NCBI RefSeq assembly: GCF_964019385.1
Contig: NC_088643.1
Span: 75,001,096-75,065,095 of the forward strand
DNA from: Sycon ciliatum
Lineage: Eukaryota > Porifera > Calcarea > Leucosolenida > Sycettidae
Length of the DNA: 64,000 nt
Direction: 5' to 3'
Shown here: positions 40,298-51,764 of the stretch, one piece after another
Position numbering within the stretch: position 1 is the stretch's first letter
Layout: each line of letters starts with the position of its first letter
Made by a program: the position numbers and the translations under genes
Notes under the pieces: generated by a model
Seen by the model: only the letters and a program-made list of their open reading frames with translations
What the model was told of the DNA's origin: nothing
Database searches by the model: none

Positions 40298-42094
40298 TCA
40301 CGCTGCGGCGTGGATGTTTGCGAGTGACGACGGACTGAGGTCGGCCCCGGGCGCCAAGAGGCGGAACCGTGGGAACTGAGCGCGGGATAGGGCATCTGCG
40401 ATACCGTTGTCCACTCCGGCGATGTGGCGGATAAGCAGACAGAAGTTGTGGCGAGCGGCCGTCTGGAGGGTGCTGCGTATGAGCGCCACGACTCCTGGGT
40501 GCCGGCAGGTGCCCGACTCCCAGGCAGCGCACACGGAAGCGTTGTCGCAGTGGAGCAGGATCTTCTTCTGCGTCCAAAGCGGTCCCCACAGCTGGCAGGC
40601 GAGGGAGATTGGCCACATCTCCCTCCACATGATGGAGGTGTATGGCGGCGTCTGTTGCGTTGCGGACCATGCGCCGGCGAACCAGCGACCTTGAAAGAAG
40701 CCACCGAAGCCTAGGCCGGATGCGTCCGTGAACAACTCAAGGTCCGGTGACCTAGACCACTCTGGGTCGCGCATAAGGGCTTTGCCGTTCCAGACGGGAA
40801 GGAATTCCTGCCACCACCGGATATCGGCTAGGGCATCGCTGCTCAGGTGGACGATGGGCGATGAGCTGTGAGCGGAAGTGCATGCATCAATGAGCCGTCT
40901 AGTGAAGGTGCGTCCAGCTGGAACAACCTTTGCTGCGAAAGACAGGTGGCCCACTAGAGATTGGAGTTCCCGCCGTGAGGCGGTGTGGCGGGTGGACCAT
41001 GACTGCAGCAGATGTTGCAGCGCGCGGAGCTTGTCAGTGGGAAGGCGGAGTTCCCCGGTGGCCGAGTCAATCTCGATGCCCAACACGGTGACGCACGTGG
41101 ATGGACCCACCACCTTGTCGGTGCCAACTGCAGTGGGGACACCCAGGTTGTCGAACACCTGAAGGATCGTGGCCTTGTGGACTGCGGCTGTCGACGATGG
41201 CACCACAGTGGCTGGTGGTGATACCGAAACAAAGTCGTCGAGGTAGTGCTCGAGTGCGGGTATGCTGTACTTGTGGCGTAGGATCCACTCAAGCGCGTCT
41301 GCTAGGCGGTTAAACAAGCTAGGGGCGGACCGCAGACCGAACGGCAAGACTGTGTCGAAGTAATACTTCGATCTCCATTGCATGCCAAGCAGTGGCCAGT
41401 CGTCGGGGTGTACTGGACAGAGCCGAAACGCGTGCTTCAGGTCCACCTTGGTTATCAGTGCGCAGGGGCCTGTTCTGCGAACATGATCGGCAATGCAGTC
41501 GATCGTAATCAGTTTGAAGCGGTATTGGTCAGGGTCAATGAACGTGTTCACGCTGTTCCCCTGCGGGGCGGAGAGGTGCATGATCAACCGGTGCCCGCCT
41601 GATTTTTTCGGGACCACGCCGACTCCTGATGTGCGGAGGCAGGCGAATGGCGGAGCTGTGAAGGGACCGGCCGTATGGCCCCGCTGGCATTCAGTTGCGA
41701 GATATTGGTCAACGACTTCGGGGTGAGCTGTTGCAGAGGACAGATTAGCACTATGAACAGAAACATTACGAGGCCCGGTAAAACCAATGCGAAAGCCAAA
41801 ACGCAAGTCATTAATCAAAGCAAGAACAAAAGAGGGGTCGGGGTGCGTGCGCAATTCATCGTGCAATACATCAATGTGGATGGGTGTGTGCGGTGCAATA
41901 TTATAAATAAGACTATTAAGAGAGGATACTGCCGGGGCTGCCTTCGCGGCATCGCTATTTCTTGGCTGGGCAGGCGGAAGCTGGGTGCTCTCCCGAGCAA
42001 AACATGCATGCGTGGCGAAACTTGCACGAGCCGACGCAGGTGCCGTAGTTGTAACGGCGGCAGGTCTCGTTTGGTTTTGCGCTGGAGCTGACAC
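40298..42094 (-). CDS. Ngaro reverse transcriptase plus RNase H
   Basis: 598-residue ORF. The RT has GVVPKKSGGHRLIMHLSAP, TKVDLKHAFRLCPVHPDDW (first Asp), PFGLRSAPSLFNRLADALEW and the catalytic YLDDFVSV box. RNase H follows: LELFTDASGLGFGG (Asp), SIMWREMWPISLA (Glu), LLHCDNASVCAAWESG (Asp) and GVDNGIADALSR (Asp). The sequence type is that of DIRS-order elements. It overlaps the end of the gag ORF by 140 bp in another frame, so expression needs frameshifting, internal initiation or splicing. No stop or gap was seen. Confidence 0.9.
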   Translation of the reverse strand: MSAPAQNQTRPAAVTTTAPASARASFATHACFARESTQLPPAQPRNSDAAKAAPAVSSLNSLIYNIAPHTPIHIDVLHDELRTHPDPSFVLALINDLRFGFRIGFTGPRNVSVHSANLSSATAHPEVVDQYLATECQRGHTAGPFTAPPFACLRTSGVGVVPKKSGGHRLIMHLSAPQGNSVNTFIDPDQYRFKLITIDCIADHVRRTGPCALITKVDLKHAFRLCPVHPDDWPLLGMQWRSKYYFDTVLPFGLRSAPSLFNRLADALEWILRHKYSIPALEHYLDDFVSVSPPATVVPSSTAAVHKATILQVFDNLGVPTAVGTDKVVGPSTCVTVLGIEIDSATGELRLPTDKLRALQHLLQSWSTRHTASRRELQSLVGHLSFAAKVVPAGRTFTRRLIDACTSAHSSSPIVHLSSDALADIRWWQEFLPVWNGKALMRDPEWSRSPDLELFTDASGLGFGGFFQGRWFAGAWSATQQTPPYTSIMWREMWPISLACQLWGPLWTQKKILLHCDNASVCAAWESGTCRHPGVVALIRSTLQTAARHNFCLLIRHIAGVDNGIADALSRAQFPRFRLLAPGADLSPSSLANIHAAA

Positions 42095-42761
42095 CTTGCT
42101 CCTTTGGCCTGCTCCGAAAGGGCTGCGTTGTGCAGGAGGCGGTCAGGTGCCCCAGCCTCTTGCAGTTGTTGCAAAAGGGGAGTGCCTGCCCGGTAAAGCA
42201 GGTCGTGTAGAGCTCAGTGTCCAGGTCTGCCAGTGACCGGGACAAATCTTTCGACAGCGCCTGCCGCGCCCTGGTGTCGAATTCTACAACTGCTGCGAAG
42301 CGGTACTTGCCGGCGGCCTGGATGATTCGGAGTTGGTGAATCATCAGGGCTTCGGCGCATAGGTGATGTTCGCCTATGGCAATCAGGCTGAAAATGGACC
42401 ACGCCTCGATCCACGTGGCCAAGTTTTCAATTTTCCGTTTTGGAGCGGCGCAGACTGCCAGTGCCCCGTCGTCATCTACCCGGAATCTCTTGGGGGTTGG
42501 TTCGGCGGCTGGTCCCGGCTTTGGGGGCAGCAGACAAGCAATATCGACATACTCGATCCGTTTTATTTTGTCAATGGCTTCTGGGGCCACATGCGCAATA
42601 CAAGCGGGGGTGTGGTGCATTACATCCGGGAACATACCGTTTGCTCCAGTCTCGGAGTCAGCCGCGTGGTGTCCGGCCGGCGGGCTGTTGCCAAGTGCTG
42701 CTGCAACGCTGGCAGCCACAATCTCGGCGATGGAGTCCCTCTGGGCTGCTGAGAAAGCCAT
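41955..42761 (-). CDS. Ngaro gag-like protein
   Basis: 268-residue ORF, first of the element. The central part has ENLATWIEAWSIFSLIAIGE and AALMIHQLRI-like helices, then the zinc knuckle CNNCKRLGHLTASC and a second cluster CRRYNYGTCVGSC..CMFCSGEHPASAC, as in DIRS-order gag proteins. It probably coats the RNA or cDNA. The function is inferred from position and zinc motifs. Confidence 0.75.
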   Translation of the reverse strand: MAFSAAQRDSIAEIVAASVAAALGNSPPAGHHAADSETGANGMFPDVMHHTPACIAHVAPEAIDKIKRIEYVDIACLLPPKPGPAAEPTPKRFRVDDDGALAVCAAPKRKIENLATWIEAWSIFSLIAIGEHHLCAEALMIHQLRIIQAAGKYRFAAVVEFDTRARQALSKDLSRSLADLDTELYTTCFTGQALPFCNNCKRLGHLTASCTTQPFRSRPKEQGVSSSAKPNETCRRYNYGTCVGSCKFRHACMFCSGEHPASACPAKK

Positions 42762-42789
42762 ACTAAAGTTCTAAATGTTGAGGAATAGA

Positions 42790-43092
42790 AAACAAAATTG
42801 CGTGGCGAGCACTCGCAGCAAAACAGACAACTGGCAAAATTACACCAGCCAGCAGTAGATGAGCCGTCTACGGATGCATCCGCCAGGCGAAGGGTGGCTC
42901 ATACGGGATGTCGTACGCGAGTGCGACCCGAATGCGGAACTCTGCAAGAGTGCGTGCTTGCGCCAGTCGACTGCGGCGGCACGGCCGAGTGCGTATGGTC
43001 ACCTAAAGTCATCTTGCGGGAATATTCCCCTGCGGGGGCGCGGCCCGTGGCGTGCTGGTTAACTACGGTTTGCGCAACGCAAACCAACATTT
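42790..43092 (-). repeat. Ngaro split direct repeat, A1 copy (303 bp)
   Basis: 5' end of the element in coding orientation. Looks identical to 37712-38014. Confidence 0.88.
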
Positions 43093-43242
43093 TTGAGTGA
43101 CCCGCCTCATATTATAATTATTCAGTGATATTGAAGTGATATGTAGCGCTATGGGAATGGGTGTGTCCACCCGAATTCTTTTCACAGATGAAGCTGCAGG
43201 AAGCCTCAGCCCTTCTTTATATTTTATTTAGTTAGTTCAATC

Positions 43243-43619
43243 CAGGGAGTAGTACAATACCATGTACAGCTGCTGTATAGGGCTTGAAAGTGCTACGTCA
43301 CAGCATAGCAACAATTTCAAAAATTCAAAAACTGGATCCACTTGGATCCAGTTTTTGTATGGATCCAAGCACATTTCAAGTCGTCTTACTCACAGCAAGG
43401 TGATGTAGCCAGTGAAACTGACTGATTTGGCTACTGGGGGCGGGGTTACAACTGGTGGCGAAGTAAAATTCACCCCTGCATACGACATGAGTGGGTTGCT
43501 ATGCACCCACATACTGAGGCAATAGCAAAGTCACACCTTAGTGGATCCAAAATAGAAATCTGATGTCAACTTACTACTCCCTGGCCGTTTTTGACGTCAT
43601 CACTTTCAAGCCCTCCCTG
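43243..43619. mobile_element. hAT-like MITE, 8-bp target duplication
   Basis: 377-bp non-coding insert starting CAGGGAG and ending CTCCCTG. Flanked by GTTCAATC at 43235-43242 and 43620-43627. Subterminal motifs GGGAGTAGTA and GGGCTTGAAAGTG occur inverted at both ends but in swapped order. An inner palindrome CAAAAACTGGATCC/GGATCCAGTTTTTG sits at 43337-43368. It lies about 220 bp upstream of the MEMO1 start. Confidence 0.82.
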
Positions 43620-43844
43620 GTTCAATCCAACCAATCTTGACGTCACGACTAAGAGTCCATGACCATGATGACGACATGTACATGCGCCTTGCTTGTGATC
43701 GTGAATCTGTTTCAAATCAAAAAACCAAAAAAATGAAAATAATGATCCATGTTTCATTCACTGACTTTGTTTTTTTTCTGAAGAACCTCACGACTTCTTA
43801 TGTGCCCGTCAAAGAAGCCTTGGTGAACGGTTTGCCTGTCTGCC

Positions 43845-46800
43845 ATGACTGCATCATATCAGCATTCGAAGACAAGGAAGGCTACCCACGCAGGCAGCTG
43901 GTATGACAGCCAGGGTAAGTTCATTTGCCCTTGTTTGTTCGCACACGAAATATCTTTCCACCACAAGCACTCCTGCAAGTCTTTATTCATTCTATTTTGG
44001 TCTGAATATCTACTTCTTCAGGTGACGTGCTTTCGTCGAAATTGAAAGCGTGGCTGGAGAATGCCAGTCCATCTCATGCACCAGCTCGTGCTATTATAGC
44101 ACCGTATCCTTCACTGTCCAGCAAGCACCCTGAGGTGTAGCTGAATGATTGATGTGATGGCAGGCAGATGTACAGTGGAGGCATTGGTCGCACAGCTTTT
44201 CAGTGCCAAGAAAGGCTGCTTGCATACACGCACATGCCTTGGTTTTGACCAAATATGGGCTACGTTGTGCATGACCACAGGCAGAATTGCGTACAGCATA
44301 AAATCAATATTTCGCCACTCGCAGCCTTCTTGGTGCTGAGTCGAATGGTTGTGGTCCGAGGAAGCTGGGACACTCCGCATGTGGTTGAATGGTGCATCGC
44401 AGCCTTCTCGGATCAACACCATTCGCCACAGCACCCAGAAAACTACCAGTTCTGAAAGTTTCATCTTCGCCTGTCCCTCAATAAGAACGAAAGGATGCTT
44501 CCTGTGAAATTTTCCATGCAGACCCCGATCTACAATCATTATTGTAGTAGGGCTCACTCTTCCTATTTCGGTGGAGGTATGTGAATTTGATGGGGAATAT
44601 AGGATGAACGGAGCTCCGCAGTCTCCTCAGACTAGTGCAACCATCTCAGCACCCAAAAGACTACAAACTAAAAGAGTGAGTTACGTAAATAAGCGACAAG
44701 GCAACAACAGTTTCAGTCATTGTTTTCACATTGTCACAAAAAAGCCGTTACACGTGTCAATTCAGCTCGTTCTTTGCAATTTAAAAATGGTTGAATTTAG
44801 ATTTTTAGGGTATGTAGCAACTGGCAATCTAGAACATGATTGTACACTGTATAAAACGAAGAGAACACCATTCACCGCACTGACTGGGAACAGACCCATC
44901 TACAAGAGAATAGATAGTTTGATGTTCATGTACATGATTTCAATTAGCCCCTGCTTGTTTACTTGTTTCAAGCATGTTGTTCATGTCGTCGTATAGCACC
45001 GTACCCATCATTCTTCATCACAGAGAATTCCTGTGTATGTTCGGTGTCCTCTGCGGCCTTCCAATTCCATTATGCAACAGTACAGCTTGTAGGTCAATGG
45101 CTGTGGCTAGTGGCACAGTCTCGTGCACATGTACCGGAAATACCAGCAAATGATTAAATTTGTAATGTGGCCTTGGACCATTGAATCACTGTGTTCGTAG
45201 GTGTGAATCACAGTAAAACTGCCCTAATCCGCACGCGCCGAATTAAATTATTTAGGCACACCCGTCTACCGAGAACCTTTTTCAGACCTACCTGGAGTCG
45301 CAAAAATTGGCTTTTCAGCGAAAACGCCCCCGCCCCCCTAAACTATCGACTGGCATAAAACATGTTTTCTTGCATGCAGTATGTAATAAGTATGTACATG
45401 TGTTTTTTCTGAGTTACGGGCAGTTCCTAGTTACGGGCACTGCTCGATCCCAACGTGCCCTGATTAAGGGAGATCTACTGTACCGTAAAATAGTACCAGT
45501 ACAGGTACTACTGTAGTAAATTGTGGTATGTGTGATCACTGCTCTCGATCTCCTGCTGATATTGTCCTTGACGAGATGTGTTAAAAGGCATGCTGGCTAC
45601 TCGTATAGCGGTCCATGCGCTGCGTTCGCTTACCGCCAGGTTGTACCAGAAAAAGTGTAAGTTGACGTCAGACAAGATCCTTGCCGGTTGTTGCACATTT
45701 TGACCCCGCTAATATTTGCACAACTGCACAGGACAGTAGCCAGGCATAGATTGGTTATCGGAACACTTTGTGAGACCAATCCACATTTGCGTAATGTCAA
45801 CGATTTGGATGGTGTTACTGTATTGCTTGCAAATAACATTGATGTCATGTGACATATTGAGTGGTCTTGTACAGTGAAGCCCCATGTCATTCTACAGTTG
45901 TGCTATTGTTATTTCCAACCTAAAATGCATATTCTGGAACCCTGGATTTGATGGGAATGCTGGTGGAGGTACGCTTGTAAAAAATGCGGTGATGTCAACG
46001 GAACTGGTCCAGGGCGCCAGCTTTGCACTTTAGGTCAAAGTTCACCTAGTGCAACGGTTACTGTACTTGCTGCATTTTGTTGTTTTGGTCATTTTCTTCT
46101 GCTTTGCTGCTGAATCTTTCACAATGTCAAGCACCCTGGACATGTAGCTGTGTATGTGATTGAAGCCTGTACTTGAATCTGTGCGCTACAAGTGCTGAAG
46201 CTGGAAATATTCCATATTTATGTGCATTGATCAATGTGTCGCTCTGTGTTTGCCACTGACTGCTGCTCACGTTTGTGCAATTGCAGAAAATGTGTTTTCA
46301 TCCTCGGCCCGTCTCATCATTACTATCTGAAGACTTGTGCACTGGCGTCCGTCGACGCTTATGAAACTCCTCTGTACAACCTCACCATTAACAAGAAAAG
46401 TGAGTCATGGCTGAGGCTCTCAGACTGCTTTGCTTGACTTGTGGAGGGGTGTGGTATCATTGTAGTGGAGCGAGGGAGAACGAGAGGTTGAGAACAGGTA
46501 CGTGAGCTATGGCGGTGTGCATGTGCGTCTGCTTGCTTGGCACTCAGCCTGTCCGTGTCACTTGGACATTCTGGCCGTGATTAAATTCATGTATGTACGG
46601 GTCACATTCGAATGATTCGATCCTCTCTTTCTTTCCACAGTTTATCAAGAGCTGCGTGGCGCGGCTTCGTTTGATTCCATGACTCATGGTGATGACGAGG
46701 CAGAGCATAGCATGGAAATGCACTTGCCCTACATAGCCAAGATTATGGAAAGGTAAGAACTGCGAACGGCGAACTGTGAACTGCACTTGCAATTCTCCAC

Positions 46801-49517
46801 CATCTGGCTCTTGGCACGTACACGCATGAAAGCTGTCCCCATGCTGATTTTCTGCATGCTTGTTGTCTTCGTTCCAAGACTTCAGCTACACATTCTGTGC
46901 CACTATTGTACACATACATAGCAAACTGCTTCGTTCTAGTGATGCCAAGAACAGCTGTGCTATTCTCTGTGCAGGTTTTGCATTTCATCAGCATGTCGTC
47001 CTAACTAAGTACAGTACAGTCAACTTCGTGAATATTGAATAACAACCTAGGGTATGACAACAACTCGCGAAAATTAATAATTATAATAATAATTATACAG
47101 TCTTCAGACTTCCCTCAACTAATAAGTGACCATTTGACTGCCTACTTTCAACCTCGCGAATGACGACAACTCCCCGAACAACGACACTTGTCTCATTCTC
47201 GATCGAGGGTCTTTTTTCGCAAGGTTGGCTGTACATGATGTAACCGTGGAGTGTCATAATTTCCCAGCACGACCTCCTGCTTCAGGCTGCATGCAGAGCA
47301 GAGAATCATACGAACTATTTACACCACACAAACTTGACACGAACTTTGGATTTTTTGGAGTACCGCAGTGTGATCCAGGTCGTCATCTTTCACCACAGAC
47401 TCTGAAAGTCTGACTGCATTATCAACCCTTGCTCTCTACATTCGAAAAGTCTCGCAATTCAGAATGCAAGTCCTCATCTCTATTATCTCTTTGTCCTGCT
47501 GTGCTTTTTTTTCTGTCAATTGACTACAGTCGTCGTGATAATTTCACAATAGTCCCCATTCTAGTTGGTAGCTTGAGTCACGACACGGAGGCGAAGTATG
47601 GCGCTATCCTTGCCAAGTACCTCGCTGATGACGAGAATCTATTCGTTGTGTCATCCGACTTCTGCCATTGGGGTATGTGGTGACATCCTGCTCTTGCGAT
47701 GGTACAGCTGATGTGCTGCATCGTCTTGCATGTGTCTTGCTTCAAGCAGTGCTTTTTTTTCTCTTTGCCATAATATCACATGTGTAGCAGAATTTGCACG
47801 CAATCAGCTGCCATTTTCTCGGTGCGACCACAGTTCACTGTTGTTCTAGGTTTTTTTGTTGAATAATGGAGTGTGGTGGTGGGGCCCGTTAAGCTCAGCC
47901 GACCACAGGTCTCGGCATACTAAAATGTACCGGGTGTAGAGTGGAATGCCTGCCTTGGCTTGGAACTACTTTTTTTTATGTACTTTGAAGTACATGTACG
48001 TGTATGATGTGCCTGATGTGCAGTGTGTTTTGTTTGCATGTTGGATGTGCAGTTTGTTAGCTTCACCGGAATCTGAGTTTTGTTGTTGTAATGTTTTGCT
48101 TTTTGCCTGCAGGGAAGCGCTTCAGATACGTAGAATATGATAAAACAAAGGGCAAGATCCATGAATCTATTGAGTGTATGGATAAAGAGGTATGTACAAC
48201 TGTATGTGTGTGTGTGTAACCTGGGTTTCGAAGGGAAAGTGCCACTTGTAGTCCTTCCTTGTAGCAAATATGTGTGTGTGTGCACATGTGTCATGGCCTG
48301 AGCAGACTCTTCTTTCTTCCGCCTTCTTTTGAAATGGCAGGCATCCCCACGCTGCTGCTCTGTATTGCATATTTGCTGTCATATTGCCGAGAGAGATTCC
48401 ACTTGCAGGGAGAGGGGGGGGGGGGGGGGGGGGGAGTCCTGGACAGTAATTTGCTTCTACATGTACAATGTACAGTACGGATCGGCTATAGCGTTGGTGT
48501 TTGATTTTCGTGAAAATATCACTATAGGCGATATATTACTATAGGCGATATGCATACTTAGGTATGCCTGACAAATGCGTGTATGGTGTCATTCGAATCA
48601 GTGCAGCGAGCAGAAGCGTGCTGTGCATGTGACTGTTCAATACGCGCCGGGCAGAGCTACTTCCTGCGGAAGCAAAAACTTCGTGACTTTTTGACATGAG
48701 TTTTCAAGGAATGTGTTCTTTTGGATGAGAAACACTTCAACACATTCAATCGACATATCAACAATATCTACAGGATCGATTAGTGGGAGTAGAGTCTCAG
48801 TCTGGGTCGCCATCGCTCGACTCATCACCGCTTAAACCGTTCCAAGTGGCAGGTCGATCGACGCGTGATGTCGTATGTCACGGAGAAGCTTCTCCGCGTC
48901 CCTGATCGTCTTCGCTGTTACCTGAATGCCTTCTCCAACATCTCGGCGGAGACCACGGTAGCGCTTCAGCGCTGGTACTCATTACTGCCTCCAATCTCGC
49001 TCGAGGATGCCCCGAAACAACAAGCACAGCCAACGCCAAACATTTCGAATTTTCTCCGAGGGATATCATACTCGTACCAGCGCTTAAGCCCTGGCTGCCG
49101 CGATCAGATCTCGCCATGTACGATGTATACTTTTTTATGATCATCACTATAGCCGATGAAAAATGCATGCAGTAAGATCATTTTGACACAGAAATCGTAT
49201 CACTATAGCCGATATATTACTATAGCCGATTATTACTATAGCCGATCCGATATGTATAGAAAGGGGTGGTTTACGAAAATGAATTTGAGAATACGATCAC
49301 TACAAGAGGTATATTACTATAGCCGACAACCCTATAGCCGATCCGCACTGTATGTGGACAGGCTGGTCTACCCGATCAGGACTGAGACCTCTACAGCAGA
49401 TTTTTTCAAATTGGTTGCTGGATGTTTCTGTGGCGCACTTCCAAAATTTGTATGAAACAATGATTGACAAAGATCCAGCAAGTGTGTGTGTATATATAAT
49501 TATTATTATGTAATCAT

Positions 49518-49595
<78 letters not shown>

Positions 49596-50331
49596 TGTGT
49601 GCGCGTGCGTGTGTGTGTGTGTCTGTCTGTGTGCCTGCGTGTGGACTGTATGTCTGGCTGTGTTTCCTATGAGATACGGTTTATTTTTAGAAGTGTACAG
49701 TTAGCCATGTGGCTGGATTACAAGAGTGTGTCTTTCTCTGTTTCCCTTCAGGGCATGGAAATCATTGAGAGCCTCAACCCCAGGCACTTTGCCTCGTACC
49801 TGTTGCGAACAGAAAACACAATTTGTGGGCGCCATCCGATAGGAGTCTTCTTGAATGTGAGTACTGGTGCTTGTACTTGCTTTGTGGCATAGGACTCAGG
49901 TCAGGGAAGACCCTGTAAAATCTCACATTCTTGACTCACTGAGTCTACTGACACCATCGTCCCCTGCTAGTGAAAGTGCTGTGGTAATATAGGTTGTAGA
50001 TAAGCCTTGTTTCTACTTACTTTGAGTTACTCCTTTTAAAATGCCCCTGTTAAAGCGACCTAGTACAATTACGCACATTTCTTTCTTCTTCAATTTGCTT
50101 TTTATGCTCTGTTTGTCTGTGCCTGTTCCTTGTTACCCACCGCAGGCGGTTGACGTCATGCGACGTGACTACCCTGCACTGCAACCGTCAATGAAGTTTA
50201 CAAAGTATGCCCAGTCCAGTAAAGCCACATCCGCAGACGACAGCTCAGTTAGCTATGCATCTGGCGCTCTGGTCGTAGCGAATGCGCCGACCGAAGCAAA
50301 GTCAGCAGCGGGTGCACAAGCCAGTAGATAA
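43845..50331 (+). CDS. MEMO1: MEMO1-family protein (one internal exon not located)
   Basis: Exons: 43845-43914, 44022-44103, 46287-46399, 46641-46752, 47530-47672, 48113-48189, 49752-49856 and 50146-50331 (TAA). Conserved blocks: [125 protein letters not shown] and [11 protein letters not shown]. These are the MEMO (dioxygenase-like fold) blocks, including GPSHH and the NTICGRHP cysteine site. MEMO1 is a redox-active copper/iron-binding protein acting in cell motility signalling. The phases of 44103 (2) and 46287 show that one exon carrying the HAGY-type motif is missing between 44.1 and 46.28 kb. A C-terminal tail rich in Ala/Ser extends beyond the usual end. Confidence 0.93.
44330..44665. 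repeat. relative of the 7.65-kb foldback element
   Basis: Contains GGTGCTGAGTCGAATGGT, GGTCCGAG-AAGCTG, TCGGTGGA and a terminal CAGCACCCAAAAGACTACA in the same order as one arm of the foldback at 7654-8465, diverged. Located in a MEMO1 intron. Confidence 0.7.
45211..45480. mobile_element. Tc1/mariner-like MITE, degraded
   Basis: Starts CAGTAAAACTGCCCTAATC and ends as the imperfect reverse complement (GATTAAGGGAGATCTACTG). TA is present only on the right flank. MEMO1 intron. Confidence 0.55.
45490..46280. other. MEMO1 intron sequence
   Basis: No convincing exon found, although the missing HAGY exon must lie between 44104 and 46286. Confidence 0.4.
48473..49350. mobile_element. 878-bp Tc1/mariner-like element with TA duplication
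   Basis: Ends CAGTACGGATCGGCTATAG on the left and CAGTGCGGATCGGCTATAG (reverse complement) on the right, with TA on both sides. Subterminal motif ACTATAG(C/G)CGAT is repeated twice on the left and several times on the right (49200-49335). The middle has short ORFs (48865-49140 and its opposite strand) that I do not recognise. MEMO1 intron. A related end occurs at 60848. Confidence 0.7.
49521..49625. repeat. (GT)n microsatellite
   Basis: About 70 bp of pure GT followed by imperfect GT/GC repeats, 130 bp upstream of a MEMO1 exon. Confidence 0.95.
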
Positions 50332-50334
50332 CTA

Positions 50335-51760
50335 CTTTGTTCACGGAGCTGATGATTCTCTCTTTTTCTAGTTGCTGTGTCAATACCTTATTTGGCAATA
50401 TGTTATTCACCTTCTCCGCTTTTAGTTCTTGTGTATCTTTAGACTTATTCTCCACTTACACTAAGCTGCTTGTCTACGTCTGCTGATGCTACATACACGC
50501 GCGCGCGTACTCCCCCCCCCCCCCCCCCCGTCCAATTTCTTCTTTGTCATTTAGTACTTGATATATTAGCCAGATGAACAGGTTATCTTTCAAATCACCA
50601 ATGCCAGCATGTTTATTCGTTGCTCGTTCGCCAGTTGTTCCATTTACATGGCCACTTGCAAGGTCATCACAGCAGACTCTGTTTTAACGTTATCCCATTT
50701 TACTCTCCAGGCTGCAACTAACTGGTGGTCTGCTGTGTTCTGTCGTGGTCATGTGTACCTCATATGAACACATTTCTGTTTTATTTGTACCCTATTTTAC
50801 CTCCTCTTTTCAACATGTACAGTATGTTTGACAGTGTGTTTTCTTTTTGTTCCAGGAAGATAACTGGGACTGGTGTTTTTGTCATGTTTCAACGATTGTG
50901 CCATCATTGGCTGTCATGTAGTTTGTACTGGTACATGTACTGGTCTGATTTTAACAATTATGCTGACTTTACTCCGGCTTATGGTTTGCTTTTCGGTTTT
51001 TTTCTGGACGAGGGATGTTCAATGAAAGCCGATCAAAACGAATGCAATGTGTTTTGTGTTACTTATGTTCCGATGGCCGGACCAATTCAGTCACTTCTAC
51101 TGGCTTTTCAAGGGGAACTGGTAGGACTACCATGGTGGTCGAGGTGGCATCTGTGCATTAATTAATTGTACATGTACATGCATGCATTGCACTTCTTCAA
51201 CATGATTCGAAAATGTGGATGTATGCGCAGAGGGACCCATCCGCGAGTGCACAATCAAGGACGCTCAGCAGATTGCAGTGGTGCCCAAGTGCGGTGAGAT
51301 GCACCCTGCACAGAATGGATAGCGCACTCGCTAGTATGCACACAGCATAGCGTATATCATTATCAGATGCTTGGACACAAATGGTATCCCAAAGTCATTT
51401 ATAAACTAATGTATGATATGCAGAGCACATGGAAGTGGTCTGAGTCTTGACAGTACATAAAAAGTAGAATAAGAAAGGAATGCTGTGGGGATGCCATATC
51501 ATGAGGCGCACAAATCTATTGCGGTTTTCAAATAGACAGCATTGAAACGACCGCAAACAACAAACAAACAAACAAAAAAACCTAGAAATCGGTGCAAAGT
51601 TCTATAAGTTAATCTGGCTTTTACACACTGCACTACAGTGGTGTGAAAGCCGAGGCCAGCAGTGTACAACTTGCCTATTGAGAAACCAGTCTGGATAGCA
51701 GAGCAGAATCTCCATGTTCATGTTGATGGCGACACCAATCATACGATGCCGGGTGAGCGG
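50335..51760. other. convergent intergenic region MEMO1-PLGRKT
   Basis: 3' flanks of two convergent genes. Contains a poly-C run at 50513-50529. No coding exon recognised. Confidence 0.5.
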
Positions 51761-51764
51761 AAAT

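Larger units (their letters stand above)
37297..43092 (-). mobile_element. Ngaro-like tyrosine-recombinase retrotransposon (DIRS order)
   Basis: 5.8-kb element coded on the minus strand. In coding order: A1 repeat (42790-43092), gag, RT-RNase H, tyrosine recombinase, B1 repeat (38013-38398), A2 repeat (37712-38014), 29-bp spacer, B2 repeat (37297-37682). This A1-ORFs-B1-A2-B2 arrangement is the split-direct-repeat structure of Ngaro/PAT-type DIRS elements. No methyltransferase domain was seen, which favours Ngaro over PAT/DIRS. No target duplication is evident, as expected for tyrosine-recombinase insertion. Repeat copies look identical and the three main ORFs are open, so the insertion is young. 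G/C content is clearly higher than the flanks. Confidence 0.88.

Noticed and set aside
45031..45092. Candidate MEMO1 exon with [12 protein letters not shown]
   Set aside because: It resembles the CGSCAAHAY block only loosely and neither frame satisfies the phases of the neighbouring exons.
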